NCBI RefSeq assembly: GCF_000472905.1
Contig: NZ_AXAR01000002.1
Location: 239,604 to 294,890, forward strand
DNA length: 55,287 nucleotides
Reading direction: 5' to 3'
Source: Alicyclobacillus pomorum DSM 14955
GTDB lineage: Bacteria; Bacillota; Bacilli; Alicyclobacillales; Alicyclobacillaceae
Part shown: one piece after another, positions 33,379 through 43,418 of the stretch
How positions within the stretch are numbered: position 1 is the stretch's first letter
How the letters are laid out: each line of letters starts with the position of its first letter
Position numbers and translations under genes: made by a program
Notes under the pieces: generated by a model
Database searches by the model: none
Seen by the model: the letters and a program-made list of their open reading frames with translations, nothing else
What the model was told of the DNA's origin: nothing

Positions 33379-34259
33379 AGTTCTGCCGGTGTAATCACGC
33401 GCAGGCCGCCCGGTTGCACAGTCGCTGTAATTTCTTCATAGGTCCTTCCCACTTCACCGTCAAATTCACTACGTCTGGCTGTGTTGCGAAAGTGAATGCG
33501 TACCTCCTGCCCTTGAAAAAAGGTAACAGCAGGATGACGGATGTGCTGTCCACGGTATACAGAAGGGAAAAGTCTCAGGAGACTGAATTTCGTCAGGTCA
33601 GACACAATACAAATGTCACACCGTCCGTCGTTCATTACGGCGTGCGGTGTGATTTGCATTCCACCACCAATACTCCGTCCATTGGAGAGCACCACTAGGG
33701 AAACGTGATGAAATGCAAACGATTGTCCATCCACAACCAACTCCATTGCAAACGGACGATAGTGATACAAGGTTTTCGGCATGATGATGCCATAGGCCAA
33801 TCTGCCAAGTCGCTTCACTTTTGGACTCTGTTCAACATGGTGGACAACGTCAGCATCCAATCCAAACCCGCATGCATTCACCGTCCAACCGTCGTTGACC
33901 TGGAGAACGTCCAGCCGTCGTATCGGTTGGGACATCGCAGTAAGTAAGGCAGCGTCCAACGAGGTTGGAATCCCCACATTGCGGACAAAATCGTTCCCTG
34001 TGCCGGCAGGAATCACCGCCAGTGGGCGGTTTTGAGCAATGGAGACTTGAGCCACTCGATGCACAGTCCCATCACCGCCCACTGCAACGAGCACTGTGTC
34101 GTCGTCTGCGGGAATCTCGTCCTGAACGTCGTACGCAACAGTGTAAGGCACCGCGCGAAATCGCTCATGTTGCTTCAAGTATGCTTCAATTTTCGACCAT
34201 GTTTTCAGTGAACGGCCTCGTCCTGCGGCCGGATTCACAATGAAGTGTAAACGCCTCAT
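33375..34259 (-). CDS. Diacylglycerol kinase-family lipid kinase (YegS/BmrU/DgkB-like)
   Basis: Soluble lipid kinase of 294 residues, probably phosphorylating diacylglycerol or a related lipid with ATP. N-terminal FIVNPAAGRGRSLKTW, nucleotide-binding VAVGGDGTVHRVAQ and PAGTGNDFVRNVGI are the family hallmarks. The C-terminal beta domain follows. The start overlaps the preceding DUF4446 stop (ATGA) with no separate ribosome binding site, so translation is coupled. The exact lipid is not deducible. Confidence 0.9.
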   Translation of the reverse strand: MRRLHFIVNPAAGRGRSLKTWSKIEAYLKQHERFRAVPYTVAYDVQDEIPADDDTVLVAVGGDGTVHRVAQVSIAQNRPLAVIPAGTGNDFVRNVGIPTSLDAALLTAMSQPIRRLDVLQVNDGWTVNACGFGLDADVVHHVEQSPKVKRLGRLAYGIIMPKTLYHYRPFAMELVVDGQSFAFHHVSLVVLSNGRSIGGGMQITPHAVMNDGRCDICIVSDLTKFSLLRLFPSVYRGQHIRHPAVTFFQGQEVRIHFRNTARRSEFDGEVGRTYEEITATVQPGGLRVITPAEL

Positions 34260-34768
34260 ACGTTCACGCTGCGCCTCGACTCAACCTTTTCATGGTCTCC
34301 ACGAATCACTTGTAACTCTTCATCTGTCAGTGTGTAGGTGGACGTCCCGGCCTTCACAGGTTTTGCATATGTACGCGATTCGTCTCGGCCGTAAATGGAA
34401 GATATCACGACCCCATCGCCATTGTCGTCTAACAAAGCCACAGAAAAGCTTAAGTCGCTGCCGGTCTCGGCAAACGCGTTGTACCTCATCACTCTGGCCG
34501 TCGACACTTTACTCCGAACTTGCTCCTGCAGTTGTTCAATGATCTGACGCGTTCCCCCAAGTTCCTGGCGCAATTGTTCCACCTGTTTCACGGTGCGGTC
34601 ATAGACCTCTTCGAGGTCCGCAGTAGCTCGGATGGATTTCCACCTTTTCAAACGTCGCTTCAATGCGCCGTTGGCGAATACGGCAACCAGAGCAAGTACA
34701 AATCCGATGATGGAGATGATTGCTGATAAGGCAATCACATAAAGTTGATACTGTTGAAAGTATGGCAT
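34256..34768 (-). CDS. DUF4446 family membrane-anchored protein
   Basis: 170 residues. One N-terminal transmembrane helix (about 10-33) is followed by a coiled-coil (about 40-85, VYDRTVKQVEQLRQELGGTRQIIEQLQEQV). A conserved domain follows, with VRYNAF-type RVMRYNAFAETGSDLSFSVALLDDNGDGVV. DUF4446 genes commonly neighbour parB in Firmicutes, as here. Function unknown. Confidence 0.9.
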   Translation of the reverse strand: MPYFQQYQLYVIALSAIISIIGFVLALVAVFANGALKRRLKRWKSIRATADLEEVYDRTVKQVEQLRQELGGTRQIIEQLQEQVRSKVSTARVMRYNAFAETGSDLSFSVALLDDNGDGVVISSIYGRDESRTYAKPVKAGTSTYTLTDEELQVIRGDHEKVESRRSVNV

Positions 34769-34933
34769 GGTTCCCCTCTCCGTTTCTGTTCCTAGGCCTT
34801 TTCAAAATCTGTTGCACCCTTCTGATTTCACACACGTGCGATGGCAGCCACTCGCGGTGCGCCATGATATCGCTTAGTATCTGTAACCCCCTTCTATCCT
34901 TGCCATCCAAATTTCACTAAAGATACGGACTGG

Positions 34934-35647
34934 CTACAGGTGCAACCAAGACAACACCGTAGGTACGCCCCATTTCAAGGTTGGCGCCACCAACATGGCC
35001 GGAAGTAAATTGCCGACGTTGATTCTTTTCAAACCCATGAGGTTGATACCAATCCCAACAATCAGCAGTCCACCGGTCGCGGTCATGCATGCAATGACCG
35101 AAGGGTTTTGTAAGACAGCGCCCGCGAAGTGCGAGATGGTGGCAATCAGTCCTTCGTACAGCAACACAGGGATTGCTGCAATCGCCACGCCTACGCCGAG
35201 TGTGGTCGTAAAGATAGTCGCGGAGACCATATCTAACAGAGACTTGGCGTAAAGGATCTTGTGAACGTCGCTCACACCACTCTGAATCGCGCCCACAACG
35301 GCCATGGCACCGATGCAAAATACCAGGCTGGCTGTGACAAATGCCTCCACGACTTGGCCAGTTTGCCACTGACGCGTCCTCGTTTCAATGGCTTGACCCA
35401 TTCGAAGGAGTGCTCCTTCAACGTTCCACCATTCACCAATCAAGCCACCTATCACGAGACTCAGAATGATGTACATGACATCTTGGCTATCGTGTAGCGC
35501 CATATCGAGTCCGATGAGAGCCACAGCCAGTGATAACCCCTGCATCGTGGTCTCCTGTACTCGGTCTGGCATCTTTGGAATGATCAGACCTACCGCAGAA
35601 CCGAGCAGAATGGCACCCGCGTTCACCAGACTGCCAAGTAAAAACAC
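34934..35647 (-). CDS. DUF554 family membrane protein (YdfK/YqgA-like)
   Basis: Polytopic membrane protein of 237 residues with six or seven helices. GTG 35647 has AGAAGGTGG 8 bases upstream and gives the typical MFLLGSLVNAGAILLGSAVG N-terminus; reading from 35659 is less likely. It follows parB by 15 bases in the parAB operon, a conserved arrangement. The substrate or role is unknown. Confidence 0.88.
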   Translation of the reverse strand: MFLLGSLVNAGAILLGSAVGLIIPKMPDRVQETTMQGLSLAVALIGLDMALHDSQDVMYIILSLVIGGLIGEWWNVEGALLRMGQAIETRTRQWQTGQVVEAFVTASLVFCIGAMAVVGAIQSGVSDVHKILYAKSLLDMVSATIFTTTLGVGVAIAAIPVLLYEGLIATISHFAGAVLQNPSVIACMTATGGLLIVGIGINLMGLKRINVGNLLPAMLVAPTLKWGVPTVLSWLHL

Positions 35648-35662
35648 GCGGGTCACCACCTT

Positions 35663-36511
35663 CTAATGAAGATTGGAAAACAGATTGAGAATACGTTCTA
35701 AATCGTCCGGCGAAAAATATTCAATTTCAATCTTACCCCGTTTCTTTCCCTGATGAATTCTTACCTGTGTACCGAGGAACGTGCGAAGTCGTTCTTCATA
35801 GTGTTTAATGTGCGTGACGTTCTTTTGAGGTACTGTTTCACGTGAAACATTCTTTTTCGGAGAATAGATGAGTGATTCCAGTTTCCGTACACTCATGTCT
35901 TCCTTTACAACCTTTTCGGCCAACTCCGCCTGCTTTTTCTCGTCCTCCACTGCCAGCAGTGCGCGGGCATGACCCATAGACAATGTTCCACGTGAAACAA
36001 GTGTACGAACCTGTCTAGGCAGTTGCAACAACCGCAACATGTTGGCCACGTGACTTCGGCTTTGTCCCACCCTCTTGGCAAGCTGCTCTTGTGTCAGCTG
36101 TGCCTTATTCATTAACTGAGCATAAGCTTCGGCGATTTCTATCGCATTGAGATCCTCGCGCTGGAGATTCTCAATCACGGCAATTTCCATCAATTCGACG
36201 TCGCTAAACTCGCGCACAACTGCAGGCACAGTGGTGAGTCCAACCATTTGTGCGGCACGAAAGCGGCGCTCCCCCGCCACAATGTCATAACCCCGAATGC
36301 TGCTCTTGCGAACCACCAAGGGCTGAATGATACCGTGCTCGCGAATGGAATCTGCCAGTTCCTGCAGCTTTTCCTCGTTAAAATCTTGCCTTGGTTGATA
36401 GGGATTCGGTCTGAGATCACGCACATCCAAGTGGGCAACAGCGTCCGACTCCGAAACGTTTAACTGTGGAAGAAGTGCCTCCAGTCCCTTTCCGAGTCCC
36501 CGCTTATTCAA
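35663..36511 (-). CDS. parB: Chromosome-partitioning protein ParB (Spo0J)
   Basis: CTP-dependent DNA clamp that loads at parS, 282 residues from a TTG overlapping the parA stop by 8 bases. The N-terminal ParA-activating segment MNKRGLGKGLEALLP, box I NPYQPR, box II GERRFRA (CTP-binding), the HTH around LTQEQLAKRVGQSRSHVANMLRLLQLP, and the C-terminal dimer domain are all present. Two parS sites lie inside the gene itself. Confidence 0.97.
   Translation of the reverse strand: MNKRGLGKGLEALLPQLNVSESDAVAHLDVRDLRPNPYQPRQDFNEEKLQELADSIREHGIIQPLVVRKSSIRGYDIVAGERRFRAAQMVGLTTVPAVVREFSDVELMEIAVIENLQREDLNAIEIAEAYAQLMNKAQLTQEQLAKRVGQSRSHVANMLRLLQLPRQVRTLVSRGTLSMGHARALLAVEDEKKQAELAEKVVKEDMSVRKLESLIYSPKKNVSRETVPQKNVTHIKHYEERLRTFLGTQVRIHQGKKRGKIEIEYFSPDDLERILNLFSNLH
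35834..35849. other. parS site 1 (within parB)
   Basis: TGTTTCACGTGAAACA is a perfect 16-base palindrome identical to the Firmicute parS consensus. It is the ParB loading site. Confidence 0.97.
35984..35999. other. parS site 2 (within parB)
   Basis: TGTTCCACGTGAAACA matches the consensus TGTTNCACGTGAAACA. It lies 150 bases from site 1, so the pair forms a local loading cluster. Confidence 0.95.
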
Positions 36512-37271
36512 CCTTTACCACTTCCTTCGCGAGATCCATATAGGTCTCCGCTCCTTTAGATTTCGGGTCATAATAGATAATTGGTTGGCCGTGACTCGGC
36601 GCTTCACTCAACCGAACGTTTCGCGGAATGATGGTTTGGTACACCTTATCCCGGAAATATTTCTTCACATCTTCAATGACTTGAATTCCTAGATTTGTGC
36701 GCGCGTCCAACATCGTCAACAACACGCCCTCCACTTCCAAGGACGTGTTCAGGTGCTTCTGTACCAATCGAATGGTGTTGAGCAATTGACTCAAACCTTC
36801 CAGCGCGTAATACTCGCACTGAATCGGGATCAACACAGAATCCGCCGCCGTCAGCGCATTGACCGTCAGTAAACCGAGTGAGGGAGGGCAATCAATGACG
36901 ATATATTCAAACTGCTGTCGCATCGGTTGAATGGCGCGGCGCAACCGAACTTCCCTAGATATCGTAGGAACAAGTTCAATTTCTGCACCTGCAAGCTGAA
37001 TCGTCGCAGGCAATACAGATAGATTGTCGACACAAGTGGGCAAAATCGCTTCCTGTATCGGTACATCATTAATGATGACGTCATATACGCAGTAACGCAC
37101 ATCTGCCTTGTTTACGCCGATTCCAGAAGTCGTGTTGCCTTGCGGATCAATATCAATCAACAGAACTCTTTTTCCCAAGTTTGCTATACACGCCGCGAGA
37201 TTGACCGCAGTTGTGGTCTTACCGACGCCGCCTTTCTGGTTCGCAACTGCTATCACTCGACCACTGGCCAC
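36504..37271 (-). CDS. parA: Chromosome-partitioning ATPase ParA (Soj)
   Basis: Deviant-Walker ATPase of 255 residues that forms nucleoid-bound dimers, positions ParB-parS and in Bacillus also regulates DnaA. GTG 37271 has AAGGAGG upstream; the longer frame to 37376 is non-coding. Deviant Walker A ANQKGGVGKTTTAVNLA, Walker A' DIDPQGNTTSG and Walker B DCPPSLGLLT are intact. The N-terminus is short, without a DNA-binding HTH, as expected for chromosomal ParA. Confidence 0.97.
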   Translation of the reverse strand: MASGRVIAVANQKGGVGKTTTAVNLAACIANLGKRVLLIDIDPQGNTTSGIGVNKADVRYCVYDVIINDVPIQEAILPTCVDNLSVLPATIQLAGAEIELVPTISREVRLRRAIQPMRQQFEYIVIDCPPSLGLLTVNALTAADSVLIPIQCEYYALEGLSQLLNTIRLVQKHLNTSLEVEGVLLTMLDARTNLGIQVIEDVKKYFRDKVYQTIIPRNVRLSEAPSHGQPIIYYDPKSKGAETYMDLAKEVVKVE

Positions 37272-37596
37272 TGATGCATCCTCCTTAAACCCGGTGCCTA
37301 CTTCGTCCCGATTTGCTAACAAACATTGTACTCCAAATGACGAAGTGCGTGGACACCTGATTGTTTTCCCATCCACGGAATTTCGTAGACAGAAGAAATG
37401 ACCCTGATTGGTGAAAAAGAAGCGACGGCACCATCCCTGGGCCGCCGGTGTGAATGGTATCTATATGAGCGTTTTGCGAAATGCCATGACAGTGGTGAAA
37501 CACCACTACATCTCGCGAACGATTTGGAATTTCAGTATGAATATCTTCAATACACATGACAATGATGATTTCATGTAACCAATGAAAAACGTGGTC
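37272..37596 (-). promoter_or_regulatory. noc-parA intergenic region with candidate parA promoter
   Basis: A minus-strand TTGTCA (37557-37562) and CATACT (37534-37539), 17 bases apart, point at parA. A 7-base-pair hairpin (AGTGGTG/CACCACT) lies near 37491-37507. An open frame (37285-37557, His-rich) spans part of it but has no ribosome binding site and is probably chance. No terminator with a U-tract is seen after noc. Confidence 0.4.
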
Positions 37597-38427
37597 CTAT
37601 TTTTTAGGAACCCGTATGACAAATTCGTAGAACTCTGAGTCGTCGTTCTCCTGACATTCAATCGTTAGACCCGATTGTTGAATCATTTCCAACGACTGAC
37701 GAATGGTGTTCACGGCTAGTCTCACGTCTCGGGAGAGCCCGCGTTTGCGTGGCTTTCTCCGAGTCCCTTCCTGCATTTTCGAGAGGATGCCTTTCACCCG
37801 CTCTTCCATTTGCTTGACGTTCCAGCCCCGCTCCACGCACTCCTCGTACAATTTGATCTGAAGATCCTCACTGGGCAGCGCAAGGAGAGCTCGAGCGTGA
37901 CGCTCCGTAATCTGACGCGCCAACAGACCTTGCTGAACCGCTTCCGGCAGGTTCAACAACCGCAATTTGTTGGCGATTGTCGATTGACCCTTTCCAAGCC
38001 GCTGTGCAAGACTCTCCTGTGTCAATCCGTGCAACTCCAACAATTGCTGGTACGCGACAGCTTCTTCAATCGGGGTGAGTCCTTCTCGCTGGAGATTCTC
38101 GATGAGTGCGGCCGAGGCAGTCTGGGCGTCATTCATGACTCGTACAATCGCAGGAATCGTACGCCACCCTAGCGACTTGACCGCACGCCACCTTCGCTCA
38201 CCCGCAATCAGCTCATAGTGCCCCTTTTGCCGCCTCACAACAATCGGTTGAATGATCCCATGCGTCTGAATGGTCTTGGCCAGTTCCTGAATACTGTTTT
38301 CGTCAAACACCGTACGCGGCTGATACGGGTTGGATACAATCTCGTCAACACCAATCTGGACCACGTTCGACTCGTCGCCACCATCACGAGACCCAAGCAG
38401 TCTACCCCAAGCTTCACGCATAGCCAT
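37597..38427 (-). CDS. noc: Nucleoid occlusion protein Noc
   Basis: ParB paralogue of 276 residues that binds Noc sites and blocks division over the nucleoid. It begins with a short amphipathic basic segment (MREAWGRLLGSR), the membrane-targeting helix of Noc. Then come NPYQPRTVFDE, GERRWRAVK and the HTH LTQESLAQRLGKGQSTIANKLRLLNLP. The RxxR-rich region near 215-230 and acidic C-terminus complete it. It lies upstream of parAB, the standard order, and starts at ATG with GAGGGG. Confidence 0.94.
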   Translation of the reverse strand: MAMREAWGRLLGSRDGGDESNVVQIGVDEIVSNPYQPRTVFDENSIQELAKTIQTHGIIQPIVVRRQKGHYELIAGERRWRAVKSLGWRTIPAIVRVMNDAQTASAALIENLQREGLTPIEEAVAYQQLLELHGLTQESLAQRLGKGQSTIANKLRLLNLPEAVQQGLLARQITERHARALLALPSEDLQIKLYEECVERGWNVKQMEERVKGILSKMQEGTRRKPRKRGLSRDVRLAVNTIRQSLEMIQQSGLTIECQENDDSEFYEFVIRVPKK

Positions 38428-38556
38428 CTATACCCCTCAATTCGTTCCTACGGTGTCTGCACGGAGTCTTCCACGACAACAGTTGTTCAACGCCGACAGC
38501 AGCGAATCCTTCCCATTGACAAAGGATCTATCGGTTCAGCACAATTCGACAATCAC

Positions 38557-39252
38557 CTACAGTGGTTGTTTCTTCGGCGTTCCCGGCTTCCGAGGGTATG
38601 CTTTTGGCGTGGGCTTGTCCTGGACCATGACAACGATGGTTCGCTCACCAAATTCCCCAGGCAATGCTCGAACGTACGTCGTAGCGATTCGCCCACCGAG
38701 CACGTGCGCAGCTCGCTCTCCATCCGCCATCTCATCGTCCACGTGTGGACCTTTGTAGGAAAACACAAATCCTCCTGTTTTCACAAAGGGTAAAGTGAAC
38801 TCCGCAAGTACATTCAATCGCGCCACCGCACGGGAAACCACCGCGTCGAACCTGTTTCGGAACTCCGAATCACGGGCTAAGTCCTCAGCTCGACCGTGCA
38901 CCGCATGGACGTTCTTCAAACCTAATTCTGCACAGACGTGCTGGACAAACTGAATGCGCTTCTGCAGCGAATCACATAGAACGAAGGACAATTCTGGATG
39001 ACAAATGGCAAGCGGTATCCCGGGAAATCCGGCACCAGTGCCAACATCCGCGACAGATCCTCGTGTATCCACCACCTGCTTCCATTCCGACGTGTCCACA
39101 ATCAGAACACTATCCACGAAATGTTTATAGTACACTTCCTGTGGATCCGTAATGGCAGTGAGGTTCATCCGTTCGTTCCACTCGATAAGCAACTCATAAT
39201 ATCTCCGGAACGACGCCTCGTTTGCCTTCACCAACGTCAACGCATCAGCCAT
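38557..39252 (-). CDS. rsmG: 16S rRNA (guanine527-N7)-methyltransferase RsmG
   Basis: SAM-dependent methyltransferase of 231 residues from ATG 39252; the long upstream extension overlaps mnmG and is rejected. Motifs [31 protein letters not shown] and the SAM loop [14 protein letters not shown] are diagnostic; [13 protein letters not shown] follows. It adds m7G527 in the 530 loop. It overlaps the mnmG stop by 8 bases. Confidence 0.96.
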   Translation of the reverse strand: MADALTLVKANEASFRRYYELLIEWNERMNLTAITDPQEVYYKHFVDSVLIVDTSEWKQVVDTRGSVADVGTGAGFPGIPLAICHPELSFVLCDSLQKRIQFVQHVCAELGLKNVHAVHGRAEDLARDSEFRNRFDAVVSRAVARLNVLAEFTLPFVKTGGFVFSYKGPHVDDEMADGERAAHVLGGRIATTYVRALPGEFGERTIVVMVQDKPTPKAYPRKPGTPKKQPL

Positions 39253-41134
39253 TTGCCGCCCTGCCCTTTCTCTGCTCCAAGTACACCAAGAGGATGGAAA
39301 TGTCCGCAGGTGTGACTCCCGGAACGCGTGACGCCTGTCCCACCGTATGAGGGCGAACTGCCGAGAGTTTCTGGCGTGCCTCCGTAGCCAATCCTCGAAT
39401 GGAGTGAAAATCGACGTCTGCTGGAATGACCCGTTGGTCCAACTTAGACAGTCGTTCAATCTCCTGCAATTGTTTCTGGATATATCCAGAGTACTTTGTC
39501 TGAATTTCAACCTGTTCTATGACGGCCGGGTCAAGCGACGTATCGGCACTGTCCCCCTCCATCTCCTGGAGGTGTTTGTATTCCACCTCAGGACGGCGCA
39601 ACAATTGCTCTAACGTTACGGCATCATCCACTGGACGAGATCCAGCCGCCTCCAAAACCGGGTTCGCCTGCGCCGGCTTGACACGCGTACGTTTCAACCG
39701 AGCGATTTCCTGCGCGATACCATCCCGCTTTCTCATCATGGCATCGTATCGCTTCTCTGGTAACAGACCGACCTTTCGACCGAACTCCATAAGCCGCAAA
39801 TCCGCATTGTCATGGCGCAACAGTAGGCGGTACTCCGCGCGTGACGTCAACAAGCGATATGGCTCGTTGGTCCCTTTCGTCACAAGGTCATCAATCATCA
39901 CAGCGATATACGCATCGGATCTGGATAATATGAGCGGTTCACGTCCAAGTACCTTGCAGGCCGCGTTAATCCCAGCCATAATCCCCTGACCTGCAGCTTC
40001 TTCGTAACCTGACGTACCATTGATCTGCCCTGCCGTAAACAACCCTTCGATGGATTTGGACTCCAGTGTGGGCCACAACTGAGTAGGTACAATTGCATCG
40101 TACTCAATGGCATATCCAGGCCGAATCATTTCGGCGTTTTCCAACCCGGGTATCGTGTGCAAGACCGCTAACTGGACATCCTCCGGAAGGCTCGTCGACA
40201 ACCCCTGAACATACCACTCAGCGGTACGCTTTCCCTCCGGTTCCAAGAACACCTGGTGATTCGGGCGCTCACGAAAACGCACGACTTTATCCTCGATGGA
40301 CGGACAGTACCGAGGTCCTGTGCCCTTGATTTCTCCAGAATACATGGGCGCTCTGTGCAGGTTCTCCAGAATCAATTCGTGCGAATGTTCATTCGTGTAG
40401 GTCAGCCAACACGGGACCTGTTCACGAGGGGGCACGTCCGGATCGAAAGAAAAGTGTTGCGGTTCGGGGTCCCCTGGTTGGACAATCAAGTGGTCAAAGT
40501 TGATGGAGTTGCGGTTCACCCGCGGCGGCGTGCCAGTCTTAAAGCGCACCAACTCAAAGCCCAGATCCAGCAGACTGTCCGTCAGTTTGATGGCTGGCAT
40601 CTGCCCATTCGGACCACTCTCATATGACACGTCGCCGATGAAGACTCTCCCGCGCAGATAGGTTCCTGTCGTGAGGACAATCGCACGCGCATGGTACTCC
40701 GCACCGGTTTTCGTCACTACCCCTTTGACCCGTCCACCTTCGGTGAGAATCTCCTCTACCATGCCTTGCTTCAACGAGAGGTTTGGCTGGTTCTCCAGCG
40801 TGTATTTCATGTTCAAGCCGTACAACGCTTTGTCCGCCTGCGCGCGCAACGCTTGAACTGCAGGCCCTTTGCCCGTGTTCAACATCCGCATCTGAATATA
40901 TGTGTGGTCGATGTTGCGTGCCATTTCTCCACCAAGCGCATCGATTTCGCGGACTACAATCCCTTTGGCCGGGCCACCAATCGAAGGATTGCACGGCATG
41001 TACGCGATGGTGTCGAGGTTAATGGTCAGCAACAGCGTCTTGCAACCCATGCGCGCGGCAGCCAAGGCAGCCTCGCATCCGGCATGTCCGGCTCCGATCA
41101 CAATTACTTGGTATTCGCCGCTGAAAAACCTCAT
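39245..41134 (-). CDS. mnmG: tRNA uridine-5-carboxymethylaminomethyl modification enzyme MnmG
   Basis: FAD-dependent subunit that with MnmE modifies U34 of tRNAs, 629 residues from ATG 41134 with GAGGCG upstream. Dinucleotide-binding [17 protein letters not shown]; family signatures [13 protein letters not shown] and [16 protein letters not shown]-terminal helical domain ending RKGRAANG. It sits between mnmE and rsmG as in most Firmicutes. Confidence 0.97.
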   Translation of the reverse strand: MRFFSGEYQVIVIGAGHAGCEAALAAARMGCKTLLLTINLDTIAYMPCNPSIGGPAKGIVVREIDALGGEMARNIDHTYIQMRMLNTGKGPAVQALRAQADKALYGLNMKYTLENQPNLSLKQGMVEEILTEGGRVKGVVTKTGAEYHARAIVLTTGTYLRGRVFIGDVSYESGPNGQMPAIKLTDSLLDLGFELVRFKTGTPPRVNRNSINFDHLIVQPGDPEPQHFSFDPDVPPREQVPCWLTYTNEHSHELILENLHRAPMYSGEIKGTGPRYCPSIEDKVVRFRERPNHQVFLEPEGKRTAEWYVQGLSTSLPEDVQLAVLHTIPGLENAEMIRPGYAIEYDAIVPTQLWPTLESKSIEGLFTAGQINGTSGYEEAAGQGIMAGINAACKVLGREPLILSRSDAYIAVMIDDLVTKGTNEPYRLLTSRAEYRLLLRHDNADLRLMEFGRKVGLLPEKRYDAMMRKRDGIAQEIARLKRTRVKPAQANPVLEAAGSRPVDDAVTLEQLLRRPEVEYKHLQEMEGDSADTSLDPAVIEQVEIQTKYSGYIQKQLQEIERLSKLDQRVIPADVDFHSIRGLATEARQKLSAVRPHTVGQASRVPGVTPADISILLVYLEQRKGRAANG

Positions 41135-41165
41135 GCATTTTCGCCTCACTTGATTCGATTGAGCA

Positions 41166-42554
41166 TTATTTCCCCAGACAAAACCTCGAAAAGATTTCAT
41201 CCAGAAGATCTTCCCCGACTTCTTCACCAATCACGCGCCCAAGCGCCGCATACGCCGACTGCAACTGGACAGCGATGATGTCCAGTGTCGCCCCGGCCCG
41301 CGCAGCATCCACAGCGGCAACCAGATCCTCGCGTGCCGCTCGAAGCAGCTCAGATTGTCGGGCGTTGGTCATGTAACTGATATCGCCCCTGTCGGCCATT
41401 CCCCCCATGACCAACTTCTCCATCGCTTCCTCCAATGCCGCCAGACCCTCTGCCTCTTTTGCAGAAATCTCTACCACCGGCGACTCCCCTGCACGGGACC
41501 GAATATCTGAGATATCCAACGCCGCCGGCAGATCTATCTTGTTCAACACCACGATCCGCGGCACATTTGCAGTTTCCTCCATCAATTGTACATCTTCCGG
41601 AGTCAACGGTTCGTTCCGATTCAGCACCAGCAATACCAACTGGGCAGACTGAACCATTTGCCGCGATTTCTCTACGCCGATTCTTTCGACCACATCTGCG
41701 GTGTCGCGTATTCCGGCCGTATCTGCGAGTCGGAACGGAATCCCGCGCACGTTCACATACTCTTCCAGCACATCTCGCGTTGTACCGGGAATGTCAGTCA
41801 CAATCGCCCTGTCCCTGCGCAACAACGCGTTCATAATGGACGACTTACCGACGTTTGGGCGGCCCACGATGGTGGTCACCACCCCTTCCCGGAGGATCTG
41901 ACCGACCTCTGCATTTTCAATCATTGCCTCAATCTCAGTCAACAGGTGACATCCGGTGTCGACCACCTGCGCACAAGCGACACTTTCCACATCATGCTCC
42001 GGATAATCAATGGTGACTTCCACGTGTGCTTGCAACTCAATCAACGTTTTGCGAAGCGCACGAATCCGCTCGCTCAACCGCCCGTTGACCTGGCTCAGTG
42101 CCGACCGGCTCGCCAAATCCGTTTTTGCGCGAATCAGGTCCATGACAGCTTCCGCCTGAGATAAGTCAATCCGTCCGTTCAAAAAAGCCCGCTTCGTAAA
42201 CTCCCCGGGTTCAGCGAGTCTTGCGCCTGCCTTCAACACAGCTTCCAGCACCATCTGAACGACACGGATACCCCCGTGCACCTGAAATTCAACCACATCT
42301 TCCGCTGTATAACTCCGGGGTCCTGGCATCCACAACAGGATGCATTCGTCAATTTGAACTCCGGTGAACGGATCCACCACCTGTCCGTAATACAGGCGCC
42401 TGGTATCGTGCCACTTTGGAACAGCGCCGTTTCTCAGCCGAAACGCCTTAGACGCCACATTTTTTACACCATCTCCACTCACTCGTACAACACCAATACT
42501 CGCTTCACCGAGCGAAGTCGCAATGGCGGCAATCGTATCCTCCTGTGTGAGCAA
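41166..42554 (-). CDS. mnmE: tRNA modification GTPase MnmE
   Basis: Partner of MnmG, 462 residues. I chose TTG 42554 because it gives the usual length before DTIAAIAT. It also places a run of nine Gs 6-7 bases upstream as ribosome binding site; the alternative GTG 42575 would put the G-run inside the gene. N-terminal folate-binding domain, then the G domain with [17 protein letters not shown] and NKID. The C-terminus ends FSRFCLGK with the catalytic Cys. Confidence 0.95.
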   Translation of the reverse strand: MLTQEDTIAAIATSLGEASIGVVRVSGDGVKNVASKAFRLRNGAVPKWHDTRRLYYGQVVDPFTGVQIDECILLWMPGPRSYTAEDVVEFQVHGGIRVVQMVLEAVLKAGARLAEPGEFTKRAFLNGRIDLSQAEAVMDLIRAKTDLASRSALSQVNGRLSERIRALRKTLIELQAHVEVTIDYPEHDVESVACAQVVDTGCHLLTEIEAMIENAEVGQILREGVVTTIVGRPNVGKSSIMNALLRRDRAIVTDIPGTTRDVLEEYVNVRGIPFRLADTAGIRDTADVVERIGVEKSRQMVQSAQLVLLVLNRNEPLTPEDVQLMEETANVPRIVVLNKIDLPAALDISDIRSRAGESPVVEISAKEAEGLAALEEAMEKLVMGGMADRGDISYMTNARQSELLRAAREDLVAAVDAARAGATLDIIAVQLQSAYAALGRVIGEEVGEDLLDEIFSRFCLGK

Positions 42555-42662
42555 CCGTGTCCCCCCCCCTTGCACATATGTAGTGATTTAACAACATTCC
42601 ACGAGTCGTTCAGCTCGACCAAATGTCACTTGCGTTCTAAAAATCTCTGAAGTACAGAAACA

Positions 42663-42688
42663 CCACCCTTCTCCGTAGAGAAGGGTGG
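42663..42688 (-). terminator. Hairpin between jag and mnmE
   Basis: An 11-base-pair perfect stem (CCACCCTTCTC and complement, 4-base loop) lies 25 bases past the jag stop. On the minus strand it is followed by TGTTTCTGT, a weak U-tract. It may partly attenuate readthrough into mnmE. Confidence 0.65.
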
Positions 42689-42712
42689 ATACTTACCCAT
42701 ACTATACACACT

Positions 42713-43384
42713 TTACTTTGCAGAAACACCCTTTGACGGTCCAGATTGTACGAGAGGCACGACAACGACCTTCCGGTTGGGTTCGGAACCCTCACTGGAC
42801 GTCGTCACATCGCTTCGCTCCTGCAGATACGTGTGGACAAACTTTCTGTCCGACGCCGACATTGGATCCATTGCCACCGGGCGCCTCATGCGCACGGCGC
42901 GCAACGCGGCCTTGTCCGCCATCCGCTGCAACCCTTCCATTCGCCGCCTGCGATAATCGCCAGCATCCACCACGACCTTCAAGTACCCTTCCTGACCTTG
43001 GTTTACCACTACGTTCGAAAGGTATTGAAGCGCTTCCAATGTACTACCGTGCCGTCCAATGATCACAGGCAAATCATTTTCATCACAGACAATCTCCACG
43101 TGCAACAGGGATTTCCCTTCTTCTTCGCCCATACGCGTTCGAATCCGAGCTTCAATCCCCATCCTCCGCAACGTCCCTTGCAAAAATTCACGCGCCATTT
43201 CCTCTGGTGAGAGGCGAATGGACACTTCTACTTCTGCATCCTTTGCGCCAATAATGCCAAACAGACCTTTGACTGGCTCGCGCAGGACGCGAATGCTTGC
43301 TTGGGACCGGGTCGCCCCTAGTTTGACGAGTGCGGATGTCACTGCGTCATCAACGGTACGTCCTGTGGCAATTACTTTCTTCAT
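42713..43384 (-). CDS. jag: RNA-binding cell elongation regulator Jag (SpoIIIJ-associated)
   Basis: 223 residues. Jag_N domain (about 1-50, VIATGRTVDDAVTSALVKLGATRSQA), KH-II domain (about 85-160, DLPVIIGRHGSTLEALQYLSNVVV) and R3H domain (about 160-205, including the conserved R..AVRMRRPVAMDPMSASDRKFVHT). It binds RNA and is linked to peptidoglycan synthesis control. The gene follows yidC by 34 bases. Confidence 0.95.
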   Translation of the reverse strand: MKKVIATGRTVDDAVTSALVKLGATRSQASIRVLREPVKGLFGIIGAKDAEVEVSIRLSPEEMAREFLQGTLRRMGIEARIRTRMGEEEGKSLLHVEIVCDENDLPVIIGRHGSTLEALQYLSNVVVNQGQEGYLKVVVDAGDYRRRRMEGLQRMADKAALRAVRMRRPVAMDPMSASDRKFVHTYLQERSDVTTSSEGSEPNRKVVVVPLVQSGPSKGVSAK

Positions 43385-43418
43385 CGCAATCCCCTCTTAC
43401 GCGACCGACTGGACCGAA

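Noticed and set aside
37285-37557. 90-residue His-rich ORF between noc and parA
   Set aside because: No ribosome binding site, unusual composition and overlap with the likely parA promoter and leader. Probably chance.
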